Source: Deltaproteobacteria bacterium (GTDB lineage Bacteria; Myxococcota; Kuafuiibacteriia; Kuafuiibacteriales; Kuafuiibacteriaceae). Taken from it: DNA of 64,000 nt. The stretch lies in the NCBI GenBank assembly GCA_016713425.1, contig JADJPE010000005.1:1674001-1738000 (forward strand), written 5' to 3'. Shown here in pieces: positions 7,898 to 20,600 of this stretch (positions are counted from its first letter, which is position 1; each line of letters starts with the position of its first letter). The position numbers and the translations under genes were made by a program. The notes beneath the pieces were generated by a model, which saw only the letters and a program-made list of their open reading frames with translations, ran no database searches and was not told the DNA's origin.

Positions 7898-9325
7898 TCA
7901 GAGGCGATGGGAGTGAAAGACGACCATGCGTTCGAGCGTCATTTCTTTCATGGCGTGACCGATTCCGCCGACGCCCAGGCCTGACTGGCGATGGCCGCCG
8001 AACGGCATCCAATCTACGCGAAAGGCTGTGTGGTCGTTGACCATGACAGCCATTCCGTGGAGCCGTCGTGCGGCGTAGAGTGCGACATCGAGATCGCGGG
8101 TGAAGATCGAGGCTTGGAAGAAGACGTCGGGTGCGTTGGCGCGCGCGATCGCCTCGTCGAGATCGTCGTAGGCGTAGACGGACACGACGGGGCCGAAGAC
8201 TTCCTCTTTCGAAATGCGGGCGTCGTCCGCAGGATTCAGCAGCACCGTGGGCTCATAGGTGGTGGCGGAGAGTTTTCGGCCGCCGTGGATCAGGCGCCCC
8301 GTGTGCCCGTCTGTCAGTGCTTCGCGGACCCACGCGTCGACCCGCTCGACTTCGCGCGGTGAGATGAGCGGTCCGACGTCGGTCGTAGGGTCGAGCGGAT
8401 CTCCGACGCTCAGCCTCTTGGCCGACGCAGTCAGCTTCTCAAGGAACGGTTCGACGACGTTTCGGTGGACGTAGATTCGCTGAACGGACACGCACACCTG
8501 CCCGGCATGATAGAAACCGCCTCGGGTCAGGCCGGGGATGCAGGCGTCGATGTCGGCGGTCTCATCGACGATGACGGGCGCGACGCCGCCGTGCTCGAGC
8601 GTGCAGTGCGCACCCGGTGCGAGCTTTGAGCGTAGATGCCAACCCACGTCGGCTGACCCGATGAAGGTAAGGAAGGCGGTTCGTCGGTCCGTGACCAGCT
8701 TCTCGGTGACCTCGTGTCGGGTGAGGAGCGCGTGACACCACGGGCGCGGGAGCCCAGCCTCATAGAGAAGCTCGACCAGATTTAGGCACGACATCGGGGT
8801 CGAGAGCGCCGGCTTGACGAGCACCGGGCACCCGGCGGCGACGGCGGTGACGACCTGGTGCACGATGAGATTGAAGGGATGATTGAAGGCGCTGATGGCG
8901 AGGACGACACCCCGCGGTTCCCGGTACGTGTGTGCGAAGCGATGGGCCGAGGCCGCGTTCAGATCCATCGCGATCTCCGTGCCGTGCAGTTGGGCGATCT
9001 CTCTCGCTGCGACTTTGACCCCCTCACATGCTCGTCGGAGCTCGACGACCGAGTCTTTGAGCGGCTTTCCTCCTTCACGCGCCGCGCACCGCGCGAGGTC
9101 GTCAGTGCGGTGTTCGATGAGCGAGGCCAGCTTGTCGAGGATTGCGATGCGCACGCTCTTGCTCAACCATCCATCGCGCGCGACATGGCATCGATGGGCT
9201 TCGTCCAGCGCGGCGAGCGCCTCGTCTTCGGATGTATAGGAATACTGGCCGATCGTGGACTGGTCGAAGGGGTTCAAGACGGCGAAGGCATCAGACTTGG
9301 ATGTGGTTTCAGCGTGGGATGTCAT
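7898..9325 (-). CDS. NAD(P)-dependent aldehyde dehydrogenase
   Basis: 475 residues, full length for the ALDH superfamily, oxidising aldehydes to acids in the cytosol. Catalytic residues are in place: Asn148 in SAFNHPFN, Lys171 in LVKPA, Glu244 in LEHGG and the nucleophile Cys278 in GQVCVS. The overall pattern is closest to the lactaldehyde/phosphonoacetaldehyde dehydrogenase group rather than betaine or succinate-semialdehyde dehydrogenases, but the substrate cannot be assigned. ATG at 9325 fits the family N-terminus. The gene stands alone, in the same direction as the upstream c-di-GMP gene, with a 35-bp gap, so it may be read from that transcript. Confidence 0.88.
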   Translation of the reverse strand: MTSHAETTSKSDAFAVLNPFDQSTIGQYSYTSEDEALAALDEAHRCHVARDGWLSKSVRIAILDKLASLIEHRTDDLARCAAREGGKPLKDSVVELRRACEGVKVAAREIAQLHGTEIAMDLNAASAHRFAHTYREPRGVVLAISAFNHPFNLIVHQVVTAVAAGCPVLVKPALSTPMSCLNLVELLYEAGLPRPWCHALLTRHEVTEKLVTDRRTAFLTFIGSADVGWHLRSKLAPGAHCTLEHGGVAPVIVDETADIDACIPGLTRGGFYHAGQVCVSVQRIYVHRNVVEPFLEKLTASAKRLSVGDPLDPTTDVGPLISPREVERVDAWVREALTDGHTGRLIHGGRKLSATTYEPTVLLNPADDARISKEEVFGPVVSVYAYDDLDEAIARANAPDVFFQASIFTRDLDVALYAARRLHGMAVMVNDHTAFRVDWMPFGGHRQSGLGVGGIGHAMKEMTLERMVVFHSHRL

Positions 9326-9360
9326 GAAAAGCTCGATGATTTAGGTCGAGCGAAGGTCTA

Positions 9361-11850
<2,490 letters not shown>

Positions 11851-12045
11851 GCTCCCCGCTCCTCTGCTGCGACGGTCTCCGGGGCGACAAGGACAAGGCT
11901 CGTGCTTCGCCGGGCCCGTAGGGCATGCGCTGCCGCGACTTCGTGAGCGAAGTCAGTCTAAGTTGGTCCCGTTTCATCATCAACTCGACCGAATGGACGG
12001 GGCGACAGCCTCCGCCACGGGTTTGCGACATTCGGCCCAAGAATG

Positions 12046-12074
12046 TAACCTTTCTGTGACGCCACCACAGGTTA
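12046..12074. promoter_or_regulatory. Inverted repeat in the shared divergent regulatory region
   Basis: TAACC at 12046 and GGTTA at 12070 form a 5-bp inverted repeat, with a nested CTGTG/CACAG pair, about 60 bp before the hemerythrin-ODP start. It is a candidate operator for the divergent pair; no clear sigma-70 boxes were seen around it. Confidence 0.3.
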
Positions 12075-12131
12075 TCCTCGTCAGTACGAAGCCTGATTGT
12101 AGGTATGTATCCTGCATCCAGGGGCCGATGA

Positions 12132-13712
12132 ATGGAGGCCATTCGCCAGCTTCGGCAGGAGCATGCGCTGATGGCGCGGATGCTCGACCTTCTCGGTGAG
12201 AGTCTCGACCCGTTCGAGCCGGCCTCGGTGAGCCGTGCGGTGAGCTTCTTCGTCAACTACGACGACCTTTATCACCACGCAAAAGAGGAGACCGTTCTTT
12301 TCCCCGAGCTCTTGAGCCGCGCCGGCGACATCATGGCGGGATCGATTCAAGTGATGCGGAAGGAGCACACGCTCGCGCGCGCGTATCTGACGAAGGCTCA
12401 GGAGATTTATCCAGCGGCGGTGACGATGCACGAGCCCCGCGCGATGCAGCTTCTCGTGCGTTGTCTGAAGTCGTTCGTGGCGCTGGAGCGCGAGCACCTG
12501 AGGAAAGAGGACATCGCGATCTACGGACCCTCGGAGAACCTCCTCCCTCCATCGATGGACGAGAATCTTCTCATTCGGTTCGCCGAGCTCACCTCGAATA
12601 CCATCGACGCCCAGTCGAAGGCTCTTTACGAAGAGTTCGGACTTCATTTCGGCCTCGATGCTTACTCGAGTGCCTTTCTTGCCTCGGGCCGTGACATCAG
12701 CGGCACCGTCATCGATCGGCGCAACCCCCGGATCTCGCCCGCACCGCGACCTTCAGGCGCTTCTTCCGCAGAGATGATCTCTCCCCGAGATCTCGCGCCG
12801 CCGCATCCGCCGAGTCGGGCGAGTGCGACCGTCGCTTCGGCGCGCAAGAATCGCACGCTCTTCCAAGGCGGTGCCCACCGTGCGTTGCTCTTGCACGATT
12901 TTGGCCACCCATCTGCCGTGCAGGCCAATCAGTATCTCATCATCGACGAAGGTGAAGGGCTGTTGCTCGATCCGGGCGGCCCGAAGGTGTATCCGGCCCT
13001 CTTTGCGGAGACGACTTTCGAGCTCCAAGACGGTGCTTTACGTTACATCTCCTTCTCCCATCAAGATCCGGACGTCTGCACATCGATGAATGCGTGGCTG
13101 ATGGACACCCGCGCCGATGCCTACGTGCCCGGGGTGTGGACACGGTTTCTCTCTCACTTTGGTGTCGACGAGCTTCTCGAGCACCGCTTGAAGCCCGTAC
13201 CGGACGAAGGCATGTGGCTTGCGCTCGGCGAATCCGAGATCGCGCTGCTTCCGGCGCACTTTCTTCATTCGTGCGGCAACATTCAGGTCTACGACCCGAC
13301 AGCAAAGATCCTGTTCACCGGAGACCTCGGTGCGTCCATGGGCGCCGAAACTTCGACGGTCACCGATTTTGCTCGTCATCTTCCCTTCATGGAGCCTTTC
13401 CATCGTCGATTCATGGCGAGCAATGAAGCCTTGCGTCGATGGGTCGACATGGTCCGAACACTCGATCTCGAGCTCATCGCGCCGCAACATGGGCCCATCT
13501 TCGAAGGCAAGGCCGTCATCGAGGCGTTCCTGAACTGGTGCGAGTCGCTCGAGTGCGGCGTCGATCTCATGGCCGAAATGTACGTCGTTCCGCCGCGGCC
13601 GGATGAACCACAACATGCGCATCCCGTTCGCCGCCGGTCGACCGCCACGCGCGTGACGCGCGTCGAGACCGGCGAAAAGCGAGGTCCGCGGTCGAGCGAG
13701 AGCCTCCATTGA
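12132..13712 (+). CDS. Hemerythrin domain fused to an ODP-type metallo-beta-lactamase domain
   Basis: 526 residues. Residues 1-165 are an HHE hemerythrin domain: His11, the HHAKEE motif at 48-53, His79 and the HLRKED motif at 122-127. Residues 170-240 are a Pro/Ala/Ser-rich linker. Residues 240-480 are a metallo-beta-lactamase fold of the oxygen-binding di-iron (ODP/flavodiiron) type: HQDPD at 310-314, His376, Asp398 and His453 provide the ligands. No flavodoxin domain follows. Both modules bind di-iron sites that can react with O2 or NO, so a gas sensor is likely. The neighbour across the divergent promoter is the GGDEF-EAL protein, which suggests an O2- or NO-linked c-di-GMP pathway. Confidence 0.88.
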   Translation: MEAIRQLRQEHALMARMLDLLGESLDPFEPASVSRAVSFFVNYDDLYHHAKEETVLFPELLSRAGDIMAGSIQVMRKEHTLARAYLTKAQEIYPAAVTMHEPRAMQLLVRCLKSFVALEREHLRKEDIAIYGPSENLLPPSMDENLLIRFAELTSNTIDAQSKALYEEFGLHFGLDAYSSAFLASGRDISGTVIDRRNPRISPAPRPSGASSAEMISPRDLAPPHPPSRASATVASARKNRTLFQGGAHRALLLHDFGHPSAVQANQYLIIDEGEGLLLDPGGPKVYPALFAETTFELQDGALRYISFSHQDPDVCTSMNAWLMDTRADAYVPGVWTRFLSHFGVDELLEHRLKPVPDEGMWLALGESEIALLPAHFLHSCGNIQVYDPTAKILFTGDLGASMGAETSTVTDFARHLPFMEPFHRRFMASNEALRRWVDMVRTLDLELIAPQHGPIFEGKAVIEAFLNWCESLECGVDLMAEMYVVPPRPDEPQHAHPVRRRSTATRVTRVETGEKRGPRSSESLH

Positions 13713-13740
13713 CGGAGCCGTCTCCTTTTCTCGATCGAGT

Positions 13741-13786
13741 CGAGTCCTTTGACTCGAGTCTGAGTCGAGTCTGAGTCGAGTCGATC
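13741..13786. terminator. 11-bp tandem/palindromic repeat between convergent genes
   Basis: Three near-identical 11-bp units (GAGTCGAGTCT type) contain the palindrome GACTCGAGTC, and CGAGTC-CTTT-GACTCG can form a short hairpin. The stretch lies exactly between the stops of the ODP gene and the MBL nuclease gene, so a bidirectional terminator role is plausible. There is no clear T-run. Confidence 0.4.
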
Positions 13787-15092
13787 AGAACAAGGAGAGC
13801 TGCTCGGGCGCCATGATGGCGTAGGTCCGAAATGGTGCTTCGCGAAGCTCCTCGATCAGCGGCGTGGCGTAGTTGCCCGAAAGGTAGACCTCGCTTGCGC
13901 CGGTCGCGCGGATGAACTCGAGGAGGTCGTCGTGATCGGCCGTATCCGAAAGGGGGAAGGCTGCCTCGACGCGGTTGCGCGCCGCGAAATCCTGCTCGAC
14001 GGCTCGCCCGGTGACGATTCCCGTCTTGAACTTGCGGAGTTTGCGGATGCTCGCGTGCTTTCGGAGGATCGGAGGGAAGATCACGACCTCGTCGCGAGCT
14101 GGCGACCCCTGAAACGTACGCGAAACCGGAAGATCGATGTCGGCCTCTCGATAGATTTTCGCGATGTCATGGATCGACCGATGGACACGGAGTCGGTGTC
14201 CCGCGTGCCCGAGAAAATGCATGAGCTCTTGGGCCGTGCCCATTTGATTCGCGATCAGCACGGGATTCGCTCGGTCGTTCAAGCAGTCGTCGACGAAGCT
14301 TGCGATCGCGGCCAGGACTTCCTCACGGGGAGGAAAGCGATACGCTGGAATGCCGTAGGTCGCCGCCACCGCGAGCACGTCACACGGCACAACCTCCGCC
14401 TGTTCCGCCGTTGCCGTCTTGCGCAGATTGATATCGCTTGCGAACACGATGCGCCGGCCATGGCGCTGCACGACGAGCTGCGACGATCCAAGAATATGCC
14501 CGGCCGGCACAAGCTCGAGCTCGAGCTGGCCGAGCGTGAATCGCCGGCGGAAGTGCGACATCAACGATTCGACCTTGCCGCTCGAACGCGTCAGGATCTT
14601 TAGCGTCGTGTCGGTTGCGAGAATGCGTCGGTTTTTGCCGATGCGGTCAAAGTGCGCGTGAGAGATGAACGTCAGGTCGTGACGACGGTCGGCGTCGAAC
14701 CAGAGCACCGAATCCACCAAGTGTATGCCGCCGTTGAACTCGAATTCCCGCTCCGGGTACGCCTGCTCGCGATGCGTCTCCGATGGGCTCGTCCGCCTCG
14801 CCTCGAGTTCGAGCCGTGGGCTGGTTGAGGGCGCTGCCGCCGGGACCGACCCCGCCGGGACTGACCCCGCCGGGACCGACCCCGCCGCGACCGACCCCGC
14901 CGGTGTTGCCGTCCGTGCCTCGCTCGCGGCGAACGGCGCCGGACTCGTCTCGTTGGGCAGCCGCGGACCTCCCTGGGCGAAGAGATCCCCGGTGACAGAC
15001 GCTTGCGCTGGCCGCCTCGCCATCGAGAAGCAAGCGTTCGTTGAATTCGGCCGAAAAGCAAGAAAACATACCATGTATCGTGGTTGCTGCAC
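13785..15092 (-). CDS. MBL-fold DNA exonuclease-like protein with C-terminal beta-clamp motif
   Basis: 435 residues from GTG at 15092; ATGs at 15074 and 15023 are alternatives. Residues 65-110 are a low-complexity Ala-Gly-Ser-Val-Pro repeat linker. The MBL domain starts near 115, with SHAHFDR at 144-150, LVPAGHILGSS and VFASDINL, as in the SNM1/Pso2 or ligase-associated exonuclease branch (beta-CASP-like). The usual HxHxDH has Arg at the last position. The protein ends in APEQLSLF; QLSLF is the canonical pentapeptide that binds the bacterial DNA sliding clamp. A nuclease acting at the replication fork or in repair is inferred. It is divergent from bolA. Confidence 0.75.
   Translation of the reverse strand: MQQPRYMVCFLAFRPNSTNACFSMARRPAQASVTGDLFAQGGPRLPNETSPAPFAASEARTATPAGSVAAGSVPAGSVPAGSVPAAAPSTSPRLELEARRTSPSETHREQAYPEREFEFNGGIHLVDSVLWFDADRRHDLTFISHAHFDRIGKNRRILATDTTLKILTRSSGKVESLMSHFRRRFTLGQLELELVPAGHILGSSQLVVQRHGRRIVFASDINLRKTATAEQAEVVPCDVLAVAATYGIPAYRFPPREEVLAAIASFVDDCLNDRANPVLIANQMGTAQELMHFLGHAGHRLRVHRSIHDIAKIYREADIDLPVSRTFQGSPARDEVVIFPPILRKHASIRKLRKFKTGIVTGRAVEQDFAARNRVEAAFPLSDTADHDDLLEFIRATGASEVYLSGNYATPLIEELREAPFRTYAIMAPEQLSLF
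14842..14901. repeat. 15-bp tandem repeat, four units
   Basis: Four 15-bp units of the type GGGACCGACCCCGCC encode the AGSVP pentapeptide repeats (minus strand) in the N-terminal linker of the MBL protein. Two units carry single-base changes. Confidence 0.9.
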
Positions 15093-15222
15093 CCACCTAC
15101 CACGACAGAGTGGTGTCCCATCTGTTGAGGATCCTTTTTTAGCGGGTAAACACGATATTTCGGGGCATGCTTCGGAGAAAATCGTTCCCCTGAACTCGGC
15201 GCTTCGAATATGAATTCGTCCC

Positions 15223-15447
15223 GTGACGACCGAAGAGGTTCAGCGACTGATCGAAGCGGGTATCCCGGGGGCAACGGCCAAGGTGACGGACATGACGGGA
15301 ACCGGCGACCATTTTGCGGCCGAGGTTGCCGCCCCCGCCTTCAACGGAAAGACGATGGTCGAGCAGCATCAGATGGTTTATGCGGCCGTGCGTGAAGAAA
15401 TGAAGGGCCCAATCCACGCGCTCAAACTCACCACGCGCGTGGCCTGA
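15223..15447 (+). CDS. BolA/IbaG family protein
   Basis: 74 residues with the BolA fold signature: an N-terminal helix EEVQRLIEAGIPGA, a central DMTGTGDHFAAEV strand pair, and VEQHQMVYAAV with the helix-turn His. This is the short IbaG/YrbA-type, which binds [2Fe-2S] together with monothiol glutaredoxins and takes part in iron-sulfur handling. The start is GTG at 15223; the ATG at 15210 is in another frame. It is divergent from the MBL gene and convergent with the kinase operon. Confidence 0.88.
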   Translation: MTTEEVQRLIEAGIPGATAKVTDMTGTGDHFAAEVAAPAFNGKTMVEQHQMVYAAVREEMKGPIHALKLTTRVA

Positions 15448-15490
15448 TCTCCGCAAGGGGGAGCGCCCCAAGCGGCCCGCGCAATTGCCC

Positions 15491-17638
15491 TCAGTCGCCC
15501 GTTAGAAGGAGCGACACTGCGAGGAGCAGTGCGGCGATCCCAAACAACACCACCCCGGGCCAGAAGAACCGCTCGCTCAGTGGACCGATCGTGCGCGCGC
15601 TCTTCGCGTTTGCGTTTGCGTTTGCGCTCGCGCTCGCTGGGCCAACGGCCATGTCTGTTGGGGGCTTTGAGCTGTGGCCCAGCGCGATCTCGCGCGTCTC
15701 GATCGCTGCGGGCGGGATGGTGGATCGATGGGCCACCGACGCCTGACCCGGCCGGGTCGCGTCTGACCCACGGGACTCTGGGCCGAGATACCGCCTCGGG
15801 CTCTCGGCCGTGGCCTCCATTTCGAGCGGCGCCTCGGCACGTTGGTGGCGACGCGACGGCTGGGCGCTGCTGGGGGTTGCGGTTCGACCATGGCCGCGCT
15901 CACCTGGATCCATCACGATCGGCCTATCGCCGCGCGTTACGCGCGTGGAGGACTTATCGAGCCCGATCGAGCCCATCGATGGGTGCGGATGCGGATCGAC
16001 GGTCGTCGCATGATCGACGATCGCTGCACCTTCTCCGGCGGCGTCCGCCCCCAAGAAGTTCGGCCGTCGTGCGACGCGCGTCGGCGCGTTGCTTCGATCG
16101 CCGCTCACGATCACCGGCGCAAACGACTCCTCGACGCCCGGTGGCGCATCCATCATGACCGTTGCTTCGTCGTCTCGAAACTGCTGCGCGACGCCCGAAA
16201 GCCCCAGCACGGGCGCGCTCTCGATCCCCGGCAGACTCTGCGATCGCTCGAGGAATGAGGGCACGTGCATGTGCGCGGTGACGACCGGGTCGGGCCCTCC
16301 CAGCGTGGGCAACACACCGACCTGCGTTGGAATGTCTGCGCTGCTCTCGGTGCCTGTGATCTCGTGAATGTGCGGGAGCTGTGGTTCAGCGATGTGCGGT
16401 GTCCGTGCCTGCCCCAGACCTACGCGGTTGATCTTCTGTCGGTCGGAAGTTGTCTCACGTTCGGATTCGATGACATCCGATGGAACGATGGCGTCTTCAT
16501 GGCGCGCGACGCTCTCTCTTGTCCGCCGGGCCTGGAACTGAACGGTATTGGGTGGCGCGGTCCATTCGATCGGCAGCACACCTCGCCCAAAGACGGAAAG
16601 TGCCCCCTCGCGCGACGTCGCGATGATCAGCGACTTCTCTTGTCCAAAGATGGGCGCATCGAGCTGCGGGATGGGTGGAGGCCGGAAATCGACGCGTGGA
16701 TAGAGGTCCTTGAGATAGCCGACCAGCTCTTCGCGGCTGCTCTTCCGATTCCGCATGCCCTCCACATAGGCGAGCATTTCGGCGCATGATTGAAAGCGGT
16801 CTTCGGGCAGCACGCCGACCGCCCGCATGACGAGCGTGTCGATCTCCTTGGGGAGGCTGGGCAATACCGAGCGTGGATTTCGATGCTTCGGATTGAGCAC
16901 CCGCTGCCACAGGGTGGCTTGGTCCTGCTCGTCCACCAGTCGATCCGAGGTGAACACTTCAAAGAGCATGACGCCCGTCGAGTACACATCGGCGCGGCCG
17001 TCGATCTTCTCGTGGCGCGCCTGTTCGGGCGCCATATACCCGTATTTTCCGACCGCCAGAGCGCCCTGAGTTCGCGCGGGCAAGAGCTCGGTGCGGGCGA
17101 GCCCGAAGTCGATCAACTTCACCGATCCGTCGAACCCAATCAAGACGTTCTGCGGCGATACGTCTCGGTGAACGAGGCCCATGTGGCGCCCGTGCTCGTC
17201 GCAGAGGTTGTGCGCGTAGTCGAGGCCCCGAAGGAGCGAGGCGGTGATGTAGAGCCCGAGCTGCATGGGCATGGGTTCGCCGCGCTCGTACGCACGGTCG
17301 AGGACATCGCCGAGGTCGCGTCCGTGCATGAACTCCATGGCGATGTAGTAGTCGTCATCGACTCGCCCGGCGTCGAACACGCGGATGATGTTCTCGTGGG
17401 TCATCCGAACCATGATCTTCGCCTCGTCAGCGAAGCGACCGATGAACTCCTCGTCGCCCGTGAGGTCACCCCGGATCGTCTTGATGACACAATGTTCGCG
17501 GACGTGTTTGGCAATCGCGAGGAAGACTTCTCCCATGCCTCCGCGAGAGAGGCTTCGTTCCAGTATGTAGCGACCAAAGGATCGGGGGAACGAACGCTTT
17601 GCGCCCATCACTGGGACGTTTTGGAGCCCGTCGGTCAT
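15491..17638 (-). CDS. Hanks-type Ser/Thr protein kinase with C-terminal membrane anchor
   Basis: 715 residues. The kinase domain spans about 20-285: glycine loop SRGGMGEV, Lys in CVIKTI, catalytic loop HRDVSPQNVL, DFGLA and APEQAR. All catalytic residues are present, so it should be active. Residues about 300-685 are a long low-complexity cytosolic linker with a short Ala-Asn repeat. A single helix, WPGVVLFGIAALLLAVSLL, sits at the very C-terminus with almost no tail, so the protein is tail-anchored in the inner membrane. The ATG overlaps the stop of the hybrid histidine kinase gene by 4 bp, which couples their translation. Confidence 0.92.
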   Translation of the reverse strand: MTDGLQNVPVMGAKRSFPRSFGRYILERSLSRGGMGEVFLAIAKHVREHCVIKTIRGDLTGDEEFIGRFADEAKIMVRMTHENIIRVFDAGRVDDDYYIAMEFMHGRDLGDVLDRAYERGEPMPMQLGLYITASLLRGLDYAHNLCDEHGRHMGLVHRDVSPQNVLIGFDGSVKLIDFGLARTELLPARTQGALAVGKYGYMAPEQARHEKIDGRADVYSTGVMLFEVFTSDRLVDEQDQATLWQRVLNPKHRNPRSVLPSLPKEIDTLVMRAVGVLPEDRFQSCAEMLAYVEGMRNRKSSREELVGYLKDLYPRVDFRPPPIPQLDAPIFGQEKSLIIATSREGALSVFGRGVLPIEWTAPPNTVQFQARRTRESVARHEDAIVPSDVIESERETTSDRQKINRVGLGQARTPHIAEPQLPHIHEITGTESSADIPTQVGVLPTLGGPDPVVTAHMHVPSFLERSQSLPGIESAPVLGLSGVAQQFRDDEATVMMDAPPGVEESFAPVIVSGDRSNAPTRVARRPNFLGADAAGEGAAIVDHATTVDPHPHPSMGSIGLDKSSTRVTRGDRPIVMDPGERGHGRTATPSSAQPSRRHQRAEAPLEMEATAESPRRYLGPESRGSDATRPGQASVAHRSTIPPAAIETREIALGHSSKPPTDMAVGPASASANANANAKSARTIGPLSERFFWPGVVLFGIAALLLAVSLLLTGD

Positions 17639-20600
17639 TCGGTCGGCCGCCCCTCGCTGACTGTGCCGCTGCCGCGGGCGTCCACGCTGGCGTTGGCGTT
17701 CGCGCCGGCGTCACTGCTTCCGCCGTCAGTCTTGATGGCCATCGCCTCGGTCACCAGGGTCAGCACCTGGTTGTACCGAAACGGTTTGGCCACGATGAGA
17801 TCCACCCCTCGCTCTTTCATCGGCGTTTCGTCCAGGGCTGCACCCCAGCCCGTAATCAGTCCTACCGGAGTCTGGGGCCAAAGTCGCTTCACGGCCTGGG
17901 CCACTTCCCACCCATTCATACCCGGCATTCCGAGATCCGTGAAGACGATGTCGAATTCCTCTGTCTGGAGGCGTTCGACGCCCTTCTCCCCGCTCGACAC
18001 AGCTTCGACGACATGGTCGCCGGACCGGAGCATGTCTGCGAGCACGTCCCGGACGGCGTCGTCGTCATCGATCACCAGAATCTTTGCCGACGAGCCCTTC
18101 GAGGTATTCTTCGCCGGAATGGCGTAAGGGCCGGTGATCGTCGCGCTCGCGGCCCCGCCTCGGCCGGCGGCCTCACGGTCGTCGGGCTCCGGGATCATGG
18201 AGAGCACCGGGTCTTCCGCCCGGAACACCACGCGGATGCGCGTGCCCCGGCCCTTCTCCGAATGGACGACGAACTCGCCTTGGTGGCGCTGAATGATTCC
18301 GTAGGAGACGGAGAGGCCGAGACCGGTACCGTGGACACCCTTCGTTGTGAAGAAGGGGTCGAAGATCTTCTTCTGCGTTTCTTCGGTCATCCCGACCCCG
18401 GTGTCTTGAACCTCAAACCAGGGCTCGAGGGCTTCCGTCTTTCCGCTTCGGATGACGAGCAGTCCGCCGTGCGGCATTGCGTCTACGGCGTTGTGGATGA
18501 GATTGGTGAGCACCTCGCGGAGCTCGGTCGAGTTCCCGAGCACGGTACCGGCGTCGCCGAGCTCCACCTGAGTCTCGACGTCGATGCCCAGATCGCGCAC
18601 CCGGGTGATCGTCAGGTCGACCGCGTCACGCACGAGACTATTGAGCCGAATGCGTGTGAATTCGCCTTCGGACTTCTCTTTGGCGAACTCTTGAATGCGC
18701 CGAACCGTGCCGGCGCCGTCGAGAGCGGCGCGCTCGATGACACGCAGTGACTTGAGTGTCTCCTCGTCTTTGAGCAAAACCTTCAGCATCTGGGCTCGAC
18801 CGAGGATCGCCGACAGCACGTTGTTGAAGTCGTGCGCGACGCCGGCAGCCATTTCACCCAAACTCTGGAGTTTCTCGGAGCGCACCAGGCGATCCTTGAA
18901 GTCGCGGAGGTCGCGGTACGCGCGCTCGAGGTCTTGGAACATGTGCGCGTTCTTCAGCGAGATGGCCATGTGGGCCGCCAAGTCGCCGAGCAGATCGAGG
19001 TCGATTTCCCCGAAACCGGCGCGATGATCGATCCCGACCACGAAGAGCCCCAGGGTGGTGCTGTCGGCAACGATCGGGACGATCGCCGAGACACACTCAT
19101 CGCTGGGGAAGGCTGGGTGGCCGCGTCCGGCGAGGGAGATTCCAGGCGACACGACCACGCTTTCTTGCGTCTCGAGCGCCTTGAACAGAGGTGAGCCCGG
19201 CTCAACCGACAGCGCTTCATGTAGACGAACGACAAATGACTCGCCGCCGAGTGGTCGCTCCATCGACCGAACGCTGAAACGAAGCGGCTCCGGCCGAAGA
19301 ATATTGAGCACGATGCGCCGATAAGGCACGAGCCGCTGAAGTCTCTCACCGACGATCCGAAACACACCCTCGACGTCGAGCGTAGAACCGATGGCCTGCG
19401 CGATTTCCGAGAGTGCCTGAAGGCGCGCAATGCCGTCGCGCGCTTTTTTGTAGAGCCACGCGTTGTCGATCGCAACCGCGATCTGCCGACTCACGGCGAC
19501 GAAGAGTGCAACCTCTTCGCTCGAGAATCGTCGCGGCTCGCGCGTGAAGATGGTGACGACGCCAGTCACTTGGCCGTGGCTGATGAGTGGCAGCGTCACC
19601 GCAGAGCGAAAGCCTTCGCGCGCGGCGGCGCCATGGGCGGTGCGCTCGTCATCGAGAATATTCTCGATGACCTGGAGCTGTTTGCTCGACAAAGCGAGGC
19701 CCACCACGCCCAGCATCGGGTCTTTGGATTTCATCTCCCGAACGAAGGTCTCGCTGGCACCGCGAAAGTGGATGGAGCTGAAAGTGGTTGTGCCTGGTTC
19801 CAAGATCTGAATCCCGGCGGCGTGAACCTCGAGTAACTCGATGAGTCGGACGACCACGCCTTCGAGGATGGCCGAGAGGTCTCGTGCCTTCGTGATGGCC
19901 TCCGCGATGGCATTCAAGACCGAGAGTTCGTGGTTCTTTCTCAGGAGCGTCCGCTCATAGGCTTTGCGGGCCGTGATGTCTTGAAGGATACCGAGCACGG
20001 CATCCTGTCCGTGGTACAGGATGTCGCTGACCGAGACCTCAGCGTCGAACTCGGAACCGTCGCGTCGGAGCGCCCGAAATTCGTATCGGGTCGGAAGTGG
20101 TTGGCGCAGCTCCGCCCGTCGCATTCGCTCGGCCACCATCGGGCGAGACTCCGGCGAAATGAGCGCCTCCACCTCGAAGCCTGGCGCCAAGAGCGCCTCC
20201 CGCGACCAGCCAAACAACTCTGCGAATCGTTGGTTGAGGTAGTGGAAGCGCCCATCGATCAGCAGATAGATGGCGTCGTTCGAAGCTTCGATCAGCGCTC
20301 GGTACTGCTCTTCTGACGTACGAATCCGCGCCTCGATCGCACAGTTCTCGATCGCCCGTTCGAGCACTACGGGGAGGGCCTGCTCGAGCGCATCACGCTT
20401 GACCACGTAGTCCGAGGCACCGCAACGGAGCGCTTCGGTCGCGGTCTCCTCGTCCGGAGTTGTCGCCAACATGATGACGGGGACGTTCATGCGGCGCGCC
20501 GTCACGAGAGCGAGGAGTTCGAGACTGTGGGCGTCGGGAAGATTGTCGTCGAGGACGATGGCCGCGACCGTGGGTGTTCCCGAGGCCGACGCCGACGCTG

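Noticed and set aside
15448..15490. GGGG-AGCG-CCCC hairpin between bolA and the kinase gene as a terminator
   Set aside because: The stem is only four pairs and no T-run follows on either strand.
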